Translations under genes and position numbers: made by a program
Origin: Synechococcus sp. UW179A
Lineage (GTDB): Bacteria; Cyanobacteriota; Cyanobacteriia; PCC-6307; Cyanobiaceae
Reading direction: 5' to 3'
Length of the DNA stretch: 64,000 nt
Assembly (NCBI RefSeq): GCF_900473965.1
Contig: NZ_UCNJ01000012.1
Location: forward strand, 310,001-374,000
Part shown: positions 51,722 through 59,942 of the stretch, piece after piece
Layout: the number at the start of each line of letters is the position of its first letter
Position numbering within the stretch: position 1 is the first letter of the stretch
Notes under the pieces: model-generated
The model's database searches: none
Told to the model about the DNA's origin: nothing
What the model saw: only the letters and a program-made list of their open reading frames with translations

Positions 51722-53077
51722 TTAGACAATTCCATAAGCAAGCATTGCATCAGCAACTTTGGTAAAACCAGCAATATTTGCTCCTGTAATATAATCAGTA
51801 TAATTTTCGGACTTACGACTATGCTGAACACACTTAGAATGAATTTCCATCATAATTGACTTTAAGCGCTGATCAACTTCTTCTCGACTCCAAGACAAAC
51901 GCAATGCATTCTGACTCTGCTCAAGGCCAGAGACTGCCACACCACCAGCATTTGCAGCCTTAGCAGGAGCAAGGATGACCTTCGCATGGCGAAATTCATG
52001 AATACCTTCAAGGGTGGTTGGCATGTTCGCACCCTCAATCACAGCCTTAACTCCATTCCTGATGAGTTCCTGTGAATCTGTCTGGCTTATCTCGTTTTGT
52101 GTGGCACAAGGAAAGGCAATATCACAGGGAACACTCCATGGTCTCTTTCCTGCGTAAAAATCAACACCATCGTATTGATTAGCAAATTCGTGGATTCGAC
52201 CACGACGGAATGTTTTTAGCTCTTTTACATAATCAAGCATTTCTAGATTAATACCATTTGGGATATGTACAAAACCTTCCGAATCGGAAAGTGTAACAAC
52301 TTTAGCTCCTAACTCTATTGCCTTTTCGACTGCGTAGAGTGCCACATTGCCAGAACCAGAGACTAAACATTTTTTGTCAACTAGAGAGTCACCTATATAG
52401 TTCAGTATATTTTCACAGAAATAAGCACAACCATAACCTGTCGCTTCAGTACGAACAAGACTTCCACCGAACGACAGCCCCTTACCAGTCAGGATTCCAC
52501 TAAATCGATTCTCAAGACGCTTATACTGTCCAAACATATAACTGATTTCACGAGAACCGACACCAATATCACCAGCGGGCACATCTGTATCCTCACCAAT
52601 ATGCCTATGCAGTTCAATCATCAGAGATTGACAGAAACGCATTATTTCCCGGTCACTTTTTCCCTTCGGATTAAAGTTAGAGCCACCTTTTCCTCCACCC
52701 ATCGGCAGACCCGTAAGACTATTCTTGAAGGTTTGTTCAAAACCTAAAAATTTCAAGACACTTAATGAGACATTTGGGTGAAATCGCATTCCACCTTTAT
52801 AAGGGCCGATTGAATTATTAAACTGCACACGCCACGCACGATTAGTACGTACATTGCCAGCGTCATCTTCCCAGCAGACTCGAAAAATAACGACGCGATC
52901 AGGTTCAGTCATCCGCTCTAGAATCTGTGCATCCTTGTATACACTATTGCAATGAATGAACGGTATTAGGGTTTCTACAACTTCATGGACAGCTTGATGA
53001 AATTCCGGCTCTCCAGGATTTCTTTTGACCAAACCCTTCATGAATTGATCTATCTCGTTGCTAGCAGCATCAGACAT
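51722..53077 (-). CDS. gdhA: Glutamate dehydrogenase (NADP-type)
   Basis: A 451-residue enzyme that interconverts 2-oxoglutarate plus ammonium and glutamate. It has the catalytic Lys region LTGLPMGGGKGGSNFNPKGK, the substrate-site GPYKGGMRFHP and the dinucleotide fold CLVSGSGNVALYAVEKAIEL. Length and the VFRVCWEDDAGNVRTNRAWR block match the hexameric NADP-dependent class. It is present in some marine Synechococcus beside the GS/GOGAT route. AT-rich codon use fits the island. Confidence 0.95.
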   Translation of the reverse strand: MSDAASNEIDQFMKGLVKRNPGEPEFHQAVHEVVETLIPFIHCNSVYKDAQILERMTEPDRVVIFRVCWEDDAGNVRTNRAWRVQFNNSIGPYKGGMRFHPNVSLSVLKFLGFEQTFKNSLTGLPMGGGKGGSNFNPKGKSDREIMRFCQSLMIELHRHIGEDTDVPAGDIGVGSREISYMFGQYKRLENRFSGILTGKGLSFGGSLVRTEATGYGCAYFCENILNYIGDSLVDKKCLVSGSGNVALYAVEKAIELGAKVVTLSDSEGFVHIPNGINLEMLDYVKELKTFRRGRIHEFANQYDGVDFYAGKRPWSVPCDIAFPCATQNEISQTDSQELIRNGVKAVIEGANMPTTLEGIHEFRHAKVILAPAKAANAGGVAVSGLEQSQNALRLSWSREEVDQRLKSIMMEIHSKCVQHSRKSENYTDYITGANIAGFTKVADAMLAYGIV

Positions 53078-53421
53078 CAGCGATGGTTTCTTAACACAAT
53101 AGTCAGTATGACGGAATTACTTGTAGCTGAAGTGACTTTGAATACAATCGTTTACCCAGATCAACTTATGAATATGACCAAAGAATTTAAGAAAACATGG
53201 CAGCAAGATGATGAAAGAATGATCCTTTTTTTGTTGATACTTTTGAATGCTAATGACAGTCATTCCTATCTTGGTTCTCAGCCTTAGACAGATACCCCTA
53301 TATCTTCAAAATCTAATCATTGTATAGTCGTAACAGGTCTACATTTCAATCCTATTATTGCAATCTTTATGTGAATATTTTCCAATAAGTTACTTCGTGG
53401 CAGTCATCCTGGAGTAAGTGT

Positions 53422-53517
53422 ATGTCTGATGGACAAAACAAGGTCGAAGTCGATGCAGACAAGAAACCTAAAATCAAAGGCTTTAATTCTGAAGACTATT
53501 GGTGGGATGAAAGCTAA
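53422..53517 (+). CDS. Possible 31-residue peptide gene
   Basis: MSDGQNKVEVDADKKPKIKG then FNSEDYWWDES, with a GGAG Shine-Dalgarno eight bases before the ATG. It is strongly charged with an aromatic end. There is no homology I can name; support is the ribosome-binding site and composition only. Confidence 0.4.
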   Translation: MSDGQNKVEVDADKKPKIKGFNSEDYWWDES

Positions 53518-53930
53518 AGTTCTCAACTTAATAAATCCGGTATAAATAAATTTTGTTTTTCTAATAACTCTGTTTTTAGGTATTGCTGCTTAGATTTGAA
53601 ATAGATATTACTCTTGGAAAAATATAATTTTGCATTTTATAGTAATTAATACAGACAATTCTGCTGGTTTGAGCAATTCATAGTGTTCTTTAAAAAATCT
53701 CCAACACTAATGCAGCATGGTTAACTTTGGCCGATTTGAATACGAAGACGTAGCAGATTCATCCACGAGCTCTGAAAGCGATTCATCGTGAGGAATGTCT
53801 AATCGCTATCGATCACTCTCCCAAAACAATTCATCTCAATTGGTCAGAGTAAGGCAATCCCCATTTGGCTGTATTGGAGTCCTTCTTCTAGTGTCTTCGC
53901 GAAGAGGAATTCCACAGATTCCAGTGATCT
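53518..53930. other. AT-rich intergenic stretch
   Basis: Mostly non-coding. A 24-codon frame at 53717-53791 (MVNFGRFEYEDVADSSTSSE...) could be a microprotein but has no further support. Confidence 0.4.
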
Positions 53931-54045
53931 CAGCAATTCACCAGAAGTTCACCAGGATCTTTCTGGTTCTCAACCACAACTTTAGAGAGGATTTCACCAG
54001 GTCGGCAGAGATCCTGAAGAAGTCGTTGGGGCACAACTCCCCAAA
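53931..54045 (+). promoter_or_regulatory. CACCAG-repeat leader element, copy 4
   Basis: ATTCACCAGAAG, TTCACCAGGATC (11 bp later), a diverged middle, TTTCACCAGGTC, GAGATCCTGAAGAAGTCG and a hairpin TTGGGG-loop-CCCCAA (54026-54044). The stem sequence differs from copies 1-3 yet still pairs. It ends 18 bp before the ATG at 54063. Confidence 0.55.
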
Positions 54046-54062
54046 TATTTTGTCTTCACACC

Positions 54063-54239
54063 ATGATCACCTCATTACTCACTTCCGTTTTCATGACGGC
54101 TAACTTTCTGAAATCAAGCCCAGATCCTATGGTCGAAGATCTCATCGCTGAAAAATTATATTATGCAGAGGGTCGTCAACATCCAGGTCATCCCCTTCAT
54201 GGATCACATAGGGGGCTGTGGACAGGCTCGGAACGTTGA
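54063..54239 (+). CDS. Small picocyanobacterial-type protein behind a CACCAG leader
   Basis: A 58-residue protein (MITSLLTSVFMTANFLKSSP DPMVEDLIAEKLYYAEGRQH...PLHG...GLW). The block DLIAEKLYYAEGRQHPGHPL HG resembles a small picocyanobacterial family I have seen annotated only as hypothetical. The N-terminus is mildly hydrophobic. It has no Gly-Gly site, so it is not an obvious precursor, yet it shares the leader element of three precursor genes. Confidence 0.55.
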   Translation: MITSLLTSVFMTANFLKSSPDPMVEDLIAEKLYYAEGRQHPGHPLHGSHRGLWTGSER

Positions 54240-54540
54240 TCTGGTTATGGCAGCTGTGGTGAAGAGACCAGCCTGAATGGACCTATTCGCCATAGTTTCC
54301 AAATCATTGACTTAAAACAGGTGTGAATGCTGCCGTTACCAATAGGAGTATTGCTTTGGATGTCCAGAACCATCTTGAATGTTTTAAAGCAATGCACAAT
54401 CTATATCTCAATCTTCTCTCCTTTGCATTACTCTTGGAATAAATAGAACGTCTACTACTCAGTTTCAATGACTTCATTTGAATATTATCAAAAACAGCTA
54501 ATCACCCCAATGCGGTGACAAATAAATTGATCTCATACCG
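54240..54540. other. Intergenic stretch, no supported gene
   Basis: AT-rich. A possible 39-codon GTG frame begins at ~54324 (VNAAVTNRSIALDVQNHLEC...), not supported by any signal. Confidence 0.35.
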
Positions 54541-54822
54541 ATGTCCAAAGAACAACTGAAATCATTCTTAGAACAAGTAAAGGAAGACACAATGCGGGAA
54601 AGATTAAAGCTGCAAAAACTACGTGAATTTCTTGATATTGCCAAGGAATACAACTATCAACTTACTGCTGATGTTCTCAAGGATTGAAGTCCCGAAGAAC
54701 CTGAGACACTATACGGTGGCTGAGATTGTCTATAGAGAAAGTGCAATTGTTGCGCGAATACTGGCATTCCAACAGCTCAAGGGCCAGGAGTGAGTGGACC
54801 GATCAATGGCTCAGCCTTTTGA
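54541..54822 (+). pseudogene. Nif11-leader precursor with three in-frame stops
   Basis: Reading straight through, the frame gives MSKEQLKSFLEQVKEDTMRE ... LTADVLKD, stop (TGA 54685), SPEEPETLYGG, stop (TGA 54721), DCL, stop (TAG 54733), then a Cys/Thr-rich tail KCNCCANTGIPTAQGPGVSG PINGSAF and the final TGA at 54820. Leader, Gly-Gly and core are all still in one frame of 93 codons, so loss is by point mutations only. Confidence 0.75.
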
Positions 54823-55305
54823 ATTGATTATTTTTATTTTTTTCAAGAACAACATCGTTTCTACTGATGATTTTCACACTATTCCCATTGGATAAATCAA
54901 TCTTCAACTACAGTCGAATCAGACGATGTATTCCCTTATTGTAATAATAATGGTGATCCCGACATGATTGAATTTATCCATATACTTCTTAAACTTGATT
55001 TAGATGTGTATTCTGTGGTCACCGGATTAAACGCATTGATTTGAAAAGCAGCTTTTCTGCTCTTGAACTTTCTGTGCACGCTTCTAACACACCCGCAATC
55101 GTTCAACAGATTATGTTGCATTCTTATCGTTCTAATAGAACCGAAATTGATGACTACAACCGCTAGGAAACACAGTAATCGAATTCATCATCGCATAGAC
55201 CGAAATCAGATCAAGTTTTCAGACCGTAGAACATAAAGACACTTACATCAATCAGACTGCATTGATCAAAAGTAGCTAGTGATTTAAAACAAGCTAAATT
55301 GTCTT
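54823..55305. other. AT-rich intergenic stretch
   Basis: No supported gene. A short + frame near 54964 (MIEFIHILLKLDLDVYSVVT GLNALI) is noted but unsupported. Confidence 0.4.
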
Positions 55306-55776
55306 TTGAAGCCTCTTGTTATTAACGCTGCCTTCGCCGCACTTCGGATTTTATTTCCAATCATTGGAATCGGTTATTTAACCATCGAATCTCGCGAGGT
55401 GTTTGTTGTTAGGCAATTATCAAATTTAACTTTGTTTGTTGCATTCTTTATGATTGCCAACCTTCAAATGGTTACCAGTAGAGCTCTTTTACGTACAACA
55501 CAACGAAGGGCGGGCATCAAAGCAGCTCAACTTGCTGGAATTATGTTCATTGCAACTCTTTTTGCTGCTGTGGATGCAGCACTTGATGCATTCTTTAGCC
55601 AATATAACGTATCCGCGAATTGGCCAATTGGGTTTTCGCTGTTCTTTCTAGGCTGGTTGTGCAATTCAACTGCCGTGGTATTCGCTGTTGTTTCAATGCA
55701 TCGATTCATTGGTATATTGAATAATTTTATTCAATCTTCTGTTACAGAGTTAGAGGTAATCTCTAGCAATACATAA
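55306..55776 (+). CDS. Hypothetical membrane protein
   Basis: A 156-residue protein, TTG start at 55306, with four hydrophobic helices (ALRILFPIIGIGYLTIES; LTLFVAFFMIANLQMV; AGIMFIATLFAAVDAALDA; GFSLFFLGWLCNSTAVVFAV). No family recognised. AT-rich, island-type codon use. The start is uncertain. Confidence 0.55.
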   Translation: MKPLVINAAFAALRILFPIIGIGYLTIESREVFVVRQLSNLTLFVAFFMIANLQMVTSRALLRTTQRRAGIKAAQLAGIMFIATLFAAVDAALDAFFSQYNVSANWPIGFSLFFLGWLCNSTAVVFAVVSMHRFIGILNNFIQSSVTELEVISSNT

Positions 55777-56064
55777 TAGAAACGTCTACTTGGATCAGCC
55801 TAGATCTCAAGGTTCCATCTCATTCTCAAGTGAACGACAATTAAATGTCTTACCAGATATCAGCCAAAAGCTATCTCTGGTTGAGTCCACGCTCAGGTAC
55901 ATACAGCCTAAAACTTTGAGGAGCTGTTTCGAGACTCTGTTCACAACTCTCGCCGTTAAGTGCATTGAGACTATTTCGCAGCAAAATCGATGTCTTTTGC
56001 TTCAATCCGTTATTTCTTCTGTAGTGTTGACTGATTCAAGATACTGGACTTTTGGTCTAGGCAA

Positions 56065-56283
56065 ATGATGGATAATTTTTTAAAAACCATCGCCGTGTTT
56101 TGTGCTGTATCGGTGGCACTGTTGACCGGATCTCTTTATGTACGCGGCATCAGAGAAGACATCAAAGATCAGCAACAGCTGAATCAACGCCTTCATGAAC
56201 TCTGTGATAAGGCACGAAAGTCTGACTTGACAGATGCTCGTCGCACTCAATTTCTTAACAGAAACTGCGAACATCAATCATAA
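56065..56283 (+). CDS. Small membrane-anchored hypothetical protein
   Basis: A 72-residue protein: an N-terminal membrane helix (LKTIAVFCAVSVALLTGSLY) followed by a charged helix (IREDIKDQQQLNQRLHELCD KARKSD). No family recognised. The composition looks coding. A weak upstream frame (55790-56068) overlaps its start. Confidence 0.5.
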   Translation: MMDNFLKTIAVFCAVSVALLTGSLYVRGIREDIKDQQQLNQRLHELCDKARKSDLTDARRTQFLNRNCEHQS

Positions 56284-56656
56284 TGAAACACTCTTAATCC
56301 CTTGACAATATTGATTGGAATAAACTGAATACGATTCATTACTGGGCTGTTATGTCCTTCTATTGATGACTTTTTCCATGATTGATGTCAGCTTAGATTG
56401 TATTTGAGTATTGTCTTACCAGTAATTACTGCAGTCGGACGTTCAATCACAATTACTTAATTGCAATCAATTCACTTAGATGCTAGTGTCTACAACATAG
56501 TTTTACTTGACCCCGAAGGAACAATTCTCTTAAGCATTACTATGTTTTATTCGGTCTATCAAGTGATGACTTGAAGCGTCGGTTTATTAAACCAGCTCTG
56601 CATACTTGAAAAGTTTACTTTTCTTGCATAGACTATTGTTAATACAGGAATTAAAG
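56284..56656. other. AT-rich intergenic stretch
   Basis: No gene or repeat recognised. It must contain the promoter of the ROK kinase gene. Confidence 0.4.
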
Positions 56657-57370
56657 ATGAAAGCAGTACCAGACACACTCTGCATTGACATTGGCGGAAC
56701 AGGAGTGAAGCTGATTGTTGTTGATTCAAAGGGTACTCCGCTTTGCGATCGAAAACGTTGTGAAACCCCTCATCCTGGAACACCAGATGCGATCATTGAG
56801 GTGATCGAACAATTGACCTCAGAAGTCCCTGGATTTGATCGTGTGGCTGTTGGTTTTCCAGGGGTTGTACGGAATGGAATTATTGAAACAGCCGCCAACT
56901 TGGACGTGAATTGGCCAGGTACCAATTTGGCTGTTTTGTTGGAGCATCAATTGAGCAAACCGACTCGTGTGGCTAATGATGCTGATGTTCAGGGATATGG
57001 ATGTGTTTCAGGAGAGGGTGTTGAAATGGTGTTGACCCTTGGTACCGGGATGGGTTCAGCCCTTTTTGTGGATGGAAGCCTTGTACCCAACCTCGAACTT
57101 GCGCATCACCTTTTTAAAAAGAGTAAAACTTACGAGGATTATGTTGGCAGAATGGCTCTTGAATCCACTGGTAAAGACAAATGGATTAAGCGTGTCGAGA
57201 GAGTAATCTCAACGACAAAACATATATGGAACTGGGATCTGCTGCACTTGGGAGGTGGCAACAGCAAGCTTCTTAAAGAAGTTGAACTCTCCAATGAGGT
57301 GATCCTGCACTCAAACAAAGCAGGCGTCTTGGGAGGCTATTTTTTATGGGAGAATTATCAATCAAGCTGA
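56657..57370 (+). CDS. ROK-family kinase, polyphosphate-glucokinase-like
   Basis: A 237-residue sugar kinase. The phosphate-1 loop is CIDIGGTGVKLIVVDSKG, with VAVGFPGVVRNGIIETAANL, the catalytic Asp in RVANDADVQGYG and the phosphate-2 LTLGTGMGSALFVDGSLV. The GFPGVV/NLDVNW and LELAHH pattern is that of polyphosphate (strictly or mixed) glucokinases, which phosphorylate glucose with polyP. It lacks the ROK zinc cluster of repressors. The start is ATG 56657; the longer frame from 56606 has poor composition. Confidence 0.82.
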   Translation: MKAVPDTLCIDIGGTGVKLIVVDSKGTPLCDRKRCETPHPGTPDAIIEVIEQLTSEVPGFDRVAVGFPGVVRNGIIETAANLDVNWPGTNLAVLLEHQLSKPTRVANDADVQGYGCVSGEGVEMVLTLGTGMGSALFVDGSLVPNLELAHHLFKKSKTYEDYVGRMALESTGKDKWIKRVERVISTTKHIWNWDLLHLGGGNSKLLKEVELSNEVILHSNKAGVLGGYFLWENYQSS

Positions 57371-57780
57371 CAATTAAAAATCATCCTATATTCTTATTAT
57401 TTGCTTCTCTATTTCAACGGCTATCAGCTCCCTGCTTATAGTAATTAAAGTTTAGATTCATCGATTCGATAACTTGAATTGATGATGAAATAGATTCAAT
57501 AAGTCTGGATTTTCTGATGGTCGGCTAAGTGAACTCAATTCACTCTCGCAGCATGTTGAGATCATTCGATTGTTCTGAGCAATTGCTTTTGGGTCTCTAC
57601 CCGACAATTCAAGCAAAAAAGCATAACGGTTTTAACAAAACGCAATTCTTTGTTGACCTGTTTTTTACATCTAGAAATCCTGTCTGCAACTGCAGTTCTG
57701 CCTCGCTTCGTCGCCCCTACTTTTTATTTTAAAGAGCCGCAGAGGAATCAACGCTGAAGTGTGGCATCAGAACCAGATCC
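57371..57780. other. AT-rich intergenic stretch, right edge of island
   Basis: No confident gene. A 67-codon + frame at 57529 has random-looking composition. Base composition shifts back to core-genome values after this point. Confidence 0.4.
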
Positions 57781-58176
57781 ATGGCTATGCCTAATGAAAC
57801 GGGCTCGGTTATGCGCTGGCTGTTGTTTTTTTCCGGGCTGATGATGTCAGGAATGTGGGTTGACCTCAAAGCAGAACAACGACTCCCTGATCTCCAGGCT
57901 GGGCAGTCGATTTTAGACGTTGACCAGACGCTCACTTCAACAGGTTGGAATCCTGCGCCTGAGGGACAGGTGCGCAACTTTGAGCAGCAATTGGCGGGCA
58001 ACCAACTTTCCTCACTGGCGTCCTGCTCAGGGACTGGTGTCGGTTACTGCCGGTATGACTATCAACGGAGTAACAAAAGGCTTGTGGTCGTGACTGTGCC
58101 AGCCAGTCAGCCCGATGAAGCTGGACGTGTCGCCCGTTGGTGGATGGAATCCGTGACTCTCAACCCAACACGTTGA
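57781..58176 (+). CDS. Secreted hypothetical protein
   Basis: A 131-residue protein with an N-terminal hydrophobic signal (VMRWLLFFSGLMMSGMW) and a mature part with two Cys (ASCSGTGVGYCRYDYQRSNK), probably a disulfide. The LDVDQTLTSTGWNPAP block suggests a conserved cyanobacterial periplasmic protein, function unknown. Confidence 0.65.
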   Translation: MAMPNETGSVMRWLLFFSGLMMSGMWVDLKAEQRLPDLQAGQSILDVDQTLTSTGWNPAPEGQVRNFEQQLAGNQLSSLASCSGTGVGYCRYDYQRSNKRLVVVTVPASQPDEAGRVARWWMESVTLNPTR

Positions 58177-58537
58177 TCAATCTCAGGGTTCCCCACAGGT
58201 CAAAGACACAGAAAATCAGACCAATCACAATCAGGTCCCAGGCGCGATGACGCAGTGCCCATGGAGCAAGAAAAACTTCGGCAACGCCATGCAGAGCTGT
58301 ACCCAGAGCAATGTGCTCAAGCACCAACAGCCCGTGGGCCAGCAGGAAAAGACCGCTCGCAAAGAAGCGCATTAGCACCGTCCAGGAGACCGACACTCTG
58401 TTCTTCAAACGGCAAGTCAGCCTATCGGGTTTGCCTACATGCTCCTTAGCAAACTGTTGAGCCTTGTTAAGGACGATGTCGTGTCGATCGCAATCAGTCG
58501 TTTCAGCGATCCCTCCAGGACCCGAGCAAGGTCCCAA
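58160..58537 (-). CDS. Small membrane protein of unknown function
   Basis: The C-terminal ~75 residues hold two hydrophobic helices (LMRFFASGLFLLAHGLLVLE; AWDLIVIGLIFCVFDLWGTL). The N-terminal ~50 codons look doubtful, so the real start may be the ATG at ~58372 or a codon shortly upstream. Overlaps the upstream + gene by 17 bp, tail to tail. Confidence 0.55.
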   Translation of the reverse strand: MGPCSGPGGIAETTDCDRHDIVLNKAQQFAKEHVGKPDRLTCRLKNRVSVSWTVLMRFFASGLFLLAHGLLVLEHIALGTALHGVAEVFLAPWALRHRAWDLIVIGLIFCVFDLWGTLRLINVLG

Positions 58538-58673
58538 TGAACTGCCATTTTTGCGGGGGCTTCGTATCAGGGGTCACACCCACGACCAGCCAAAGGAGAA
58601 AACAACTCATCAACAAGCACTGGTAGAGACTCTCAATAGTGCGTACTATTGAGAAATACCGCATACGGTTTGC

Positions 58674-59126
58674 ATGTCGCCTGCAACCTCTTCTGCTGAA
58701 GCGACCGGAACTCTTAAGAAGGGGCTTCATCAAGATGGGCGTCGGATGACGCCGCAGAGGCGATTGGTTCTCGACCTGTTTGAAGAGATCGGCAGTGGAA
58801 GCCATCTCAGTGCAGAAGAGGTCCACCGTCAGCTTGTCGACAATCAGTCAAAGGTCTCTCTCGCCACCATCTATCGCACCCTGCGTTTGTTGGTGGAGAT
58901 GGATTTTCTCCAGGAGCTGGAACTCCGAGACGGTGGCAGTCGTTTTGAGCTGGCGGATGCCGAACACATTCACCACCATCACCTTGTCTGCGTGAGGTGT
59001 GGACGAACGGAGGAATTTGAAAATGAGCCGGTTCTTCAGGCTGGTCGTGATGCCTGTAAGCAATTCGATTTTGAACTGATCGACTCCAGCCTGAACGTGC
59101 GGGGAATCTGCCGAGAGTGTCGCTAA
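58674..59126 (+). CDS. Fur-family metalloregulator (Zur/PerR-type)
   Basis: A 150-residue protein with an N-terminal winged helix (MTPQRRLVLDLFEEIGSGSH; VSLATIYRTLRLLVEMDFLQ) and a metal-binding half with DAEHIHHHHLVCVRCGRTEE, plus a C-terminal CRECR, giving two CxxC pairs for the structural Zn. I cannot separate Zur from PerR or Fur by eye. The convergent neighbour is a His-rich protein with a putative metal-binding domain, which fits a metal-responsive regulator. Confidence 0.88.
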   Translation: MSPATSSAEATGTLKKGLHQDGRRMTPQRRLVLDLFEEIGSGSHLSAEEVHRQLVDNQSKVSLATIYRTLRLLVEMDFLQELELRDGGSRFELADAEHIHHHHLVCVRCGRTEEFENEPVLQAGRDACKQFDFELIDSSLNVRGICRECR

Positions 59127-59134
59127 TCGGGTTT

Positions 59135-59629
59135 TTATTCGTGATGGCCCGTTGAATGCTCGGCACAAGCCATCCAGTGACTACCCATCTGATGAACCCC
59201 CTCGCAGCCGATCAATCTGGCCTGTTTTTCGGCTTCAGCCTTTGTGGGATAGGCCATGAAGCGAGGATCATCCCCAGACTCGGCGGCCGCATTGCTGCCA
59301 TGTTGGCTGTGGTTATGGCTGCTGTGGTTATGGCTGCTGCGACCACCGATTTGCACCAAGCCCATGCTCATCGGTCCAACCGTCCAGACCCCCATGGTGT
59401 TGGCACCAATCGCCAGCAAACCCATCCCCACAATTGAGAGATTGATCACTCCCATGGCGACAACACCGATGGAAACAACTCCCATCGGAACGATACCAAT
59501 ACAAATTACGCCCATTGGGACGATCCCGATGGAGACCGTTCCTAGAGGAGCGATTCCAACAGCCAAACGTTTGGGCTTACTGCCGCAGTGAGCGGGTGCA
59601 GAATCTGGTGAGGAGGATTTAGTCATCAC
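59135..59629 (-). CDS. Decapeptide-repeat protein with His-rich linker and DUF3721-like end
   Basis: A 164-residue protein. Residues ~22-95 are seven tandem 10-residue repeats of the type VSIGIVPMGV, giving a Gly/Met/Ile-rich regular solenoid or membrane-active segment. A His/Ser linker follows (SSHNHSSHNHSQHGSN), then ~60 residues (YPTKAEAEKQARLIGCEGVH, QMGSHWMACAEHSTGHHE) resembling the DUF3721 metal-binding-type domain. It is convergent with the Fur-family gene (8-bp gap). A metal storage or sensing role is plausible but unproven. Confidence 0.7.
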   Translation of the reverse strand: MMTKSSSPDSAPAHCGSKPKRLAVGIAPLGTVSIGIVPMGVICIGIVPMGVVSIGVVAMGVINLSIVGMGLLAIGANTMGVWTVGPMSMGLVQIGGRSSHNHSSHNHSQHGSNAAAESGDDPRFMAYPTKAEAEKQARLIGCEGVHQMGSHWMACAEHSTGHHE

Positions 59630-59681
59630 TGCATGGTGACGGTTGCTGCGACTTTCCTCCAGCCTCGCCAGGCTGAGAGTA

Positions 59682-59942
59682 ATGAATCAATTCACTCAAG
59701 AGCGATCACAGGAGTTGCTTGTGATCCGTCCACAGGACGTGACGGAAGGGATGTCAGCCGTTCTGGCCGTTCGTAGTCAGAAAACGGTGGTCCTTGATCT
59801 CAGTGCCATGGACAACGCCCAGGCACAACGCACCGCCGATTTCGTTTCAGGTGGTGTCAGAGCCGTCGACGGAGAAGAACATCGCCTTGGCGATCACGTT
59901 TTCCTATTCACGCCAGCCGGGGTTCAGGTGACGCTCAACTGA
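59682..59942 (+). CDS. SepF-like protein (short form)
   Basis: An 86-residue protein with VLDLSAMDNAQAQRTADFVS GGVRAVDGEEHRLGDHVFLF TP, the core of the SepF (DUF552) fold, which tethers FtsZ to the membrane in Gram-positives and cyanobacteria. The N-terminal membrane-binding amphipathic helix and linker of full SepF are absent, so this may be a paralogue. It overlaps arsS by 8 bp, tail to tail. Confidence 0.75.
   Translation: MNQFTQERSQELLVIRPQDVTEGMSAVLAVRSQKTVVLDLSAMDNAQAQRTADFVSGGVRAVDGEEHRLGDHVFLFTPAGVQVTLN

Noticed and set aside
52985-53287. 100-codon + frame opposite the start of gdhA
   Set aside because: It overlaps the gdhA coding start, and its composition and weak start make it a likely shadow plus AT-rich intergenic DNA.
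55790-56068. 92-codon + frame with TTG start
   Set aside because: No ribosome-binding site, random-looking composition and overlap with the start of a better small gene at 56065.
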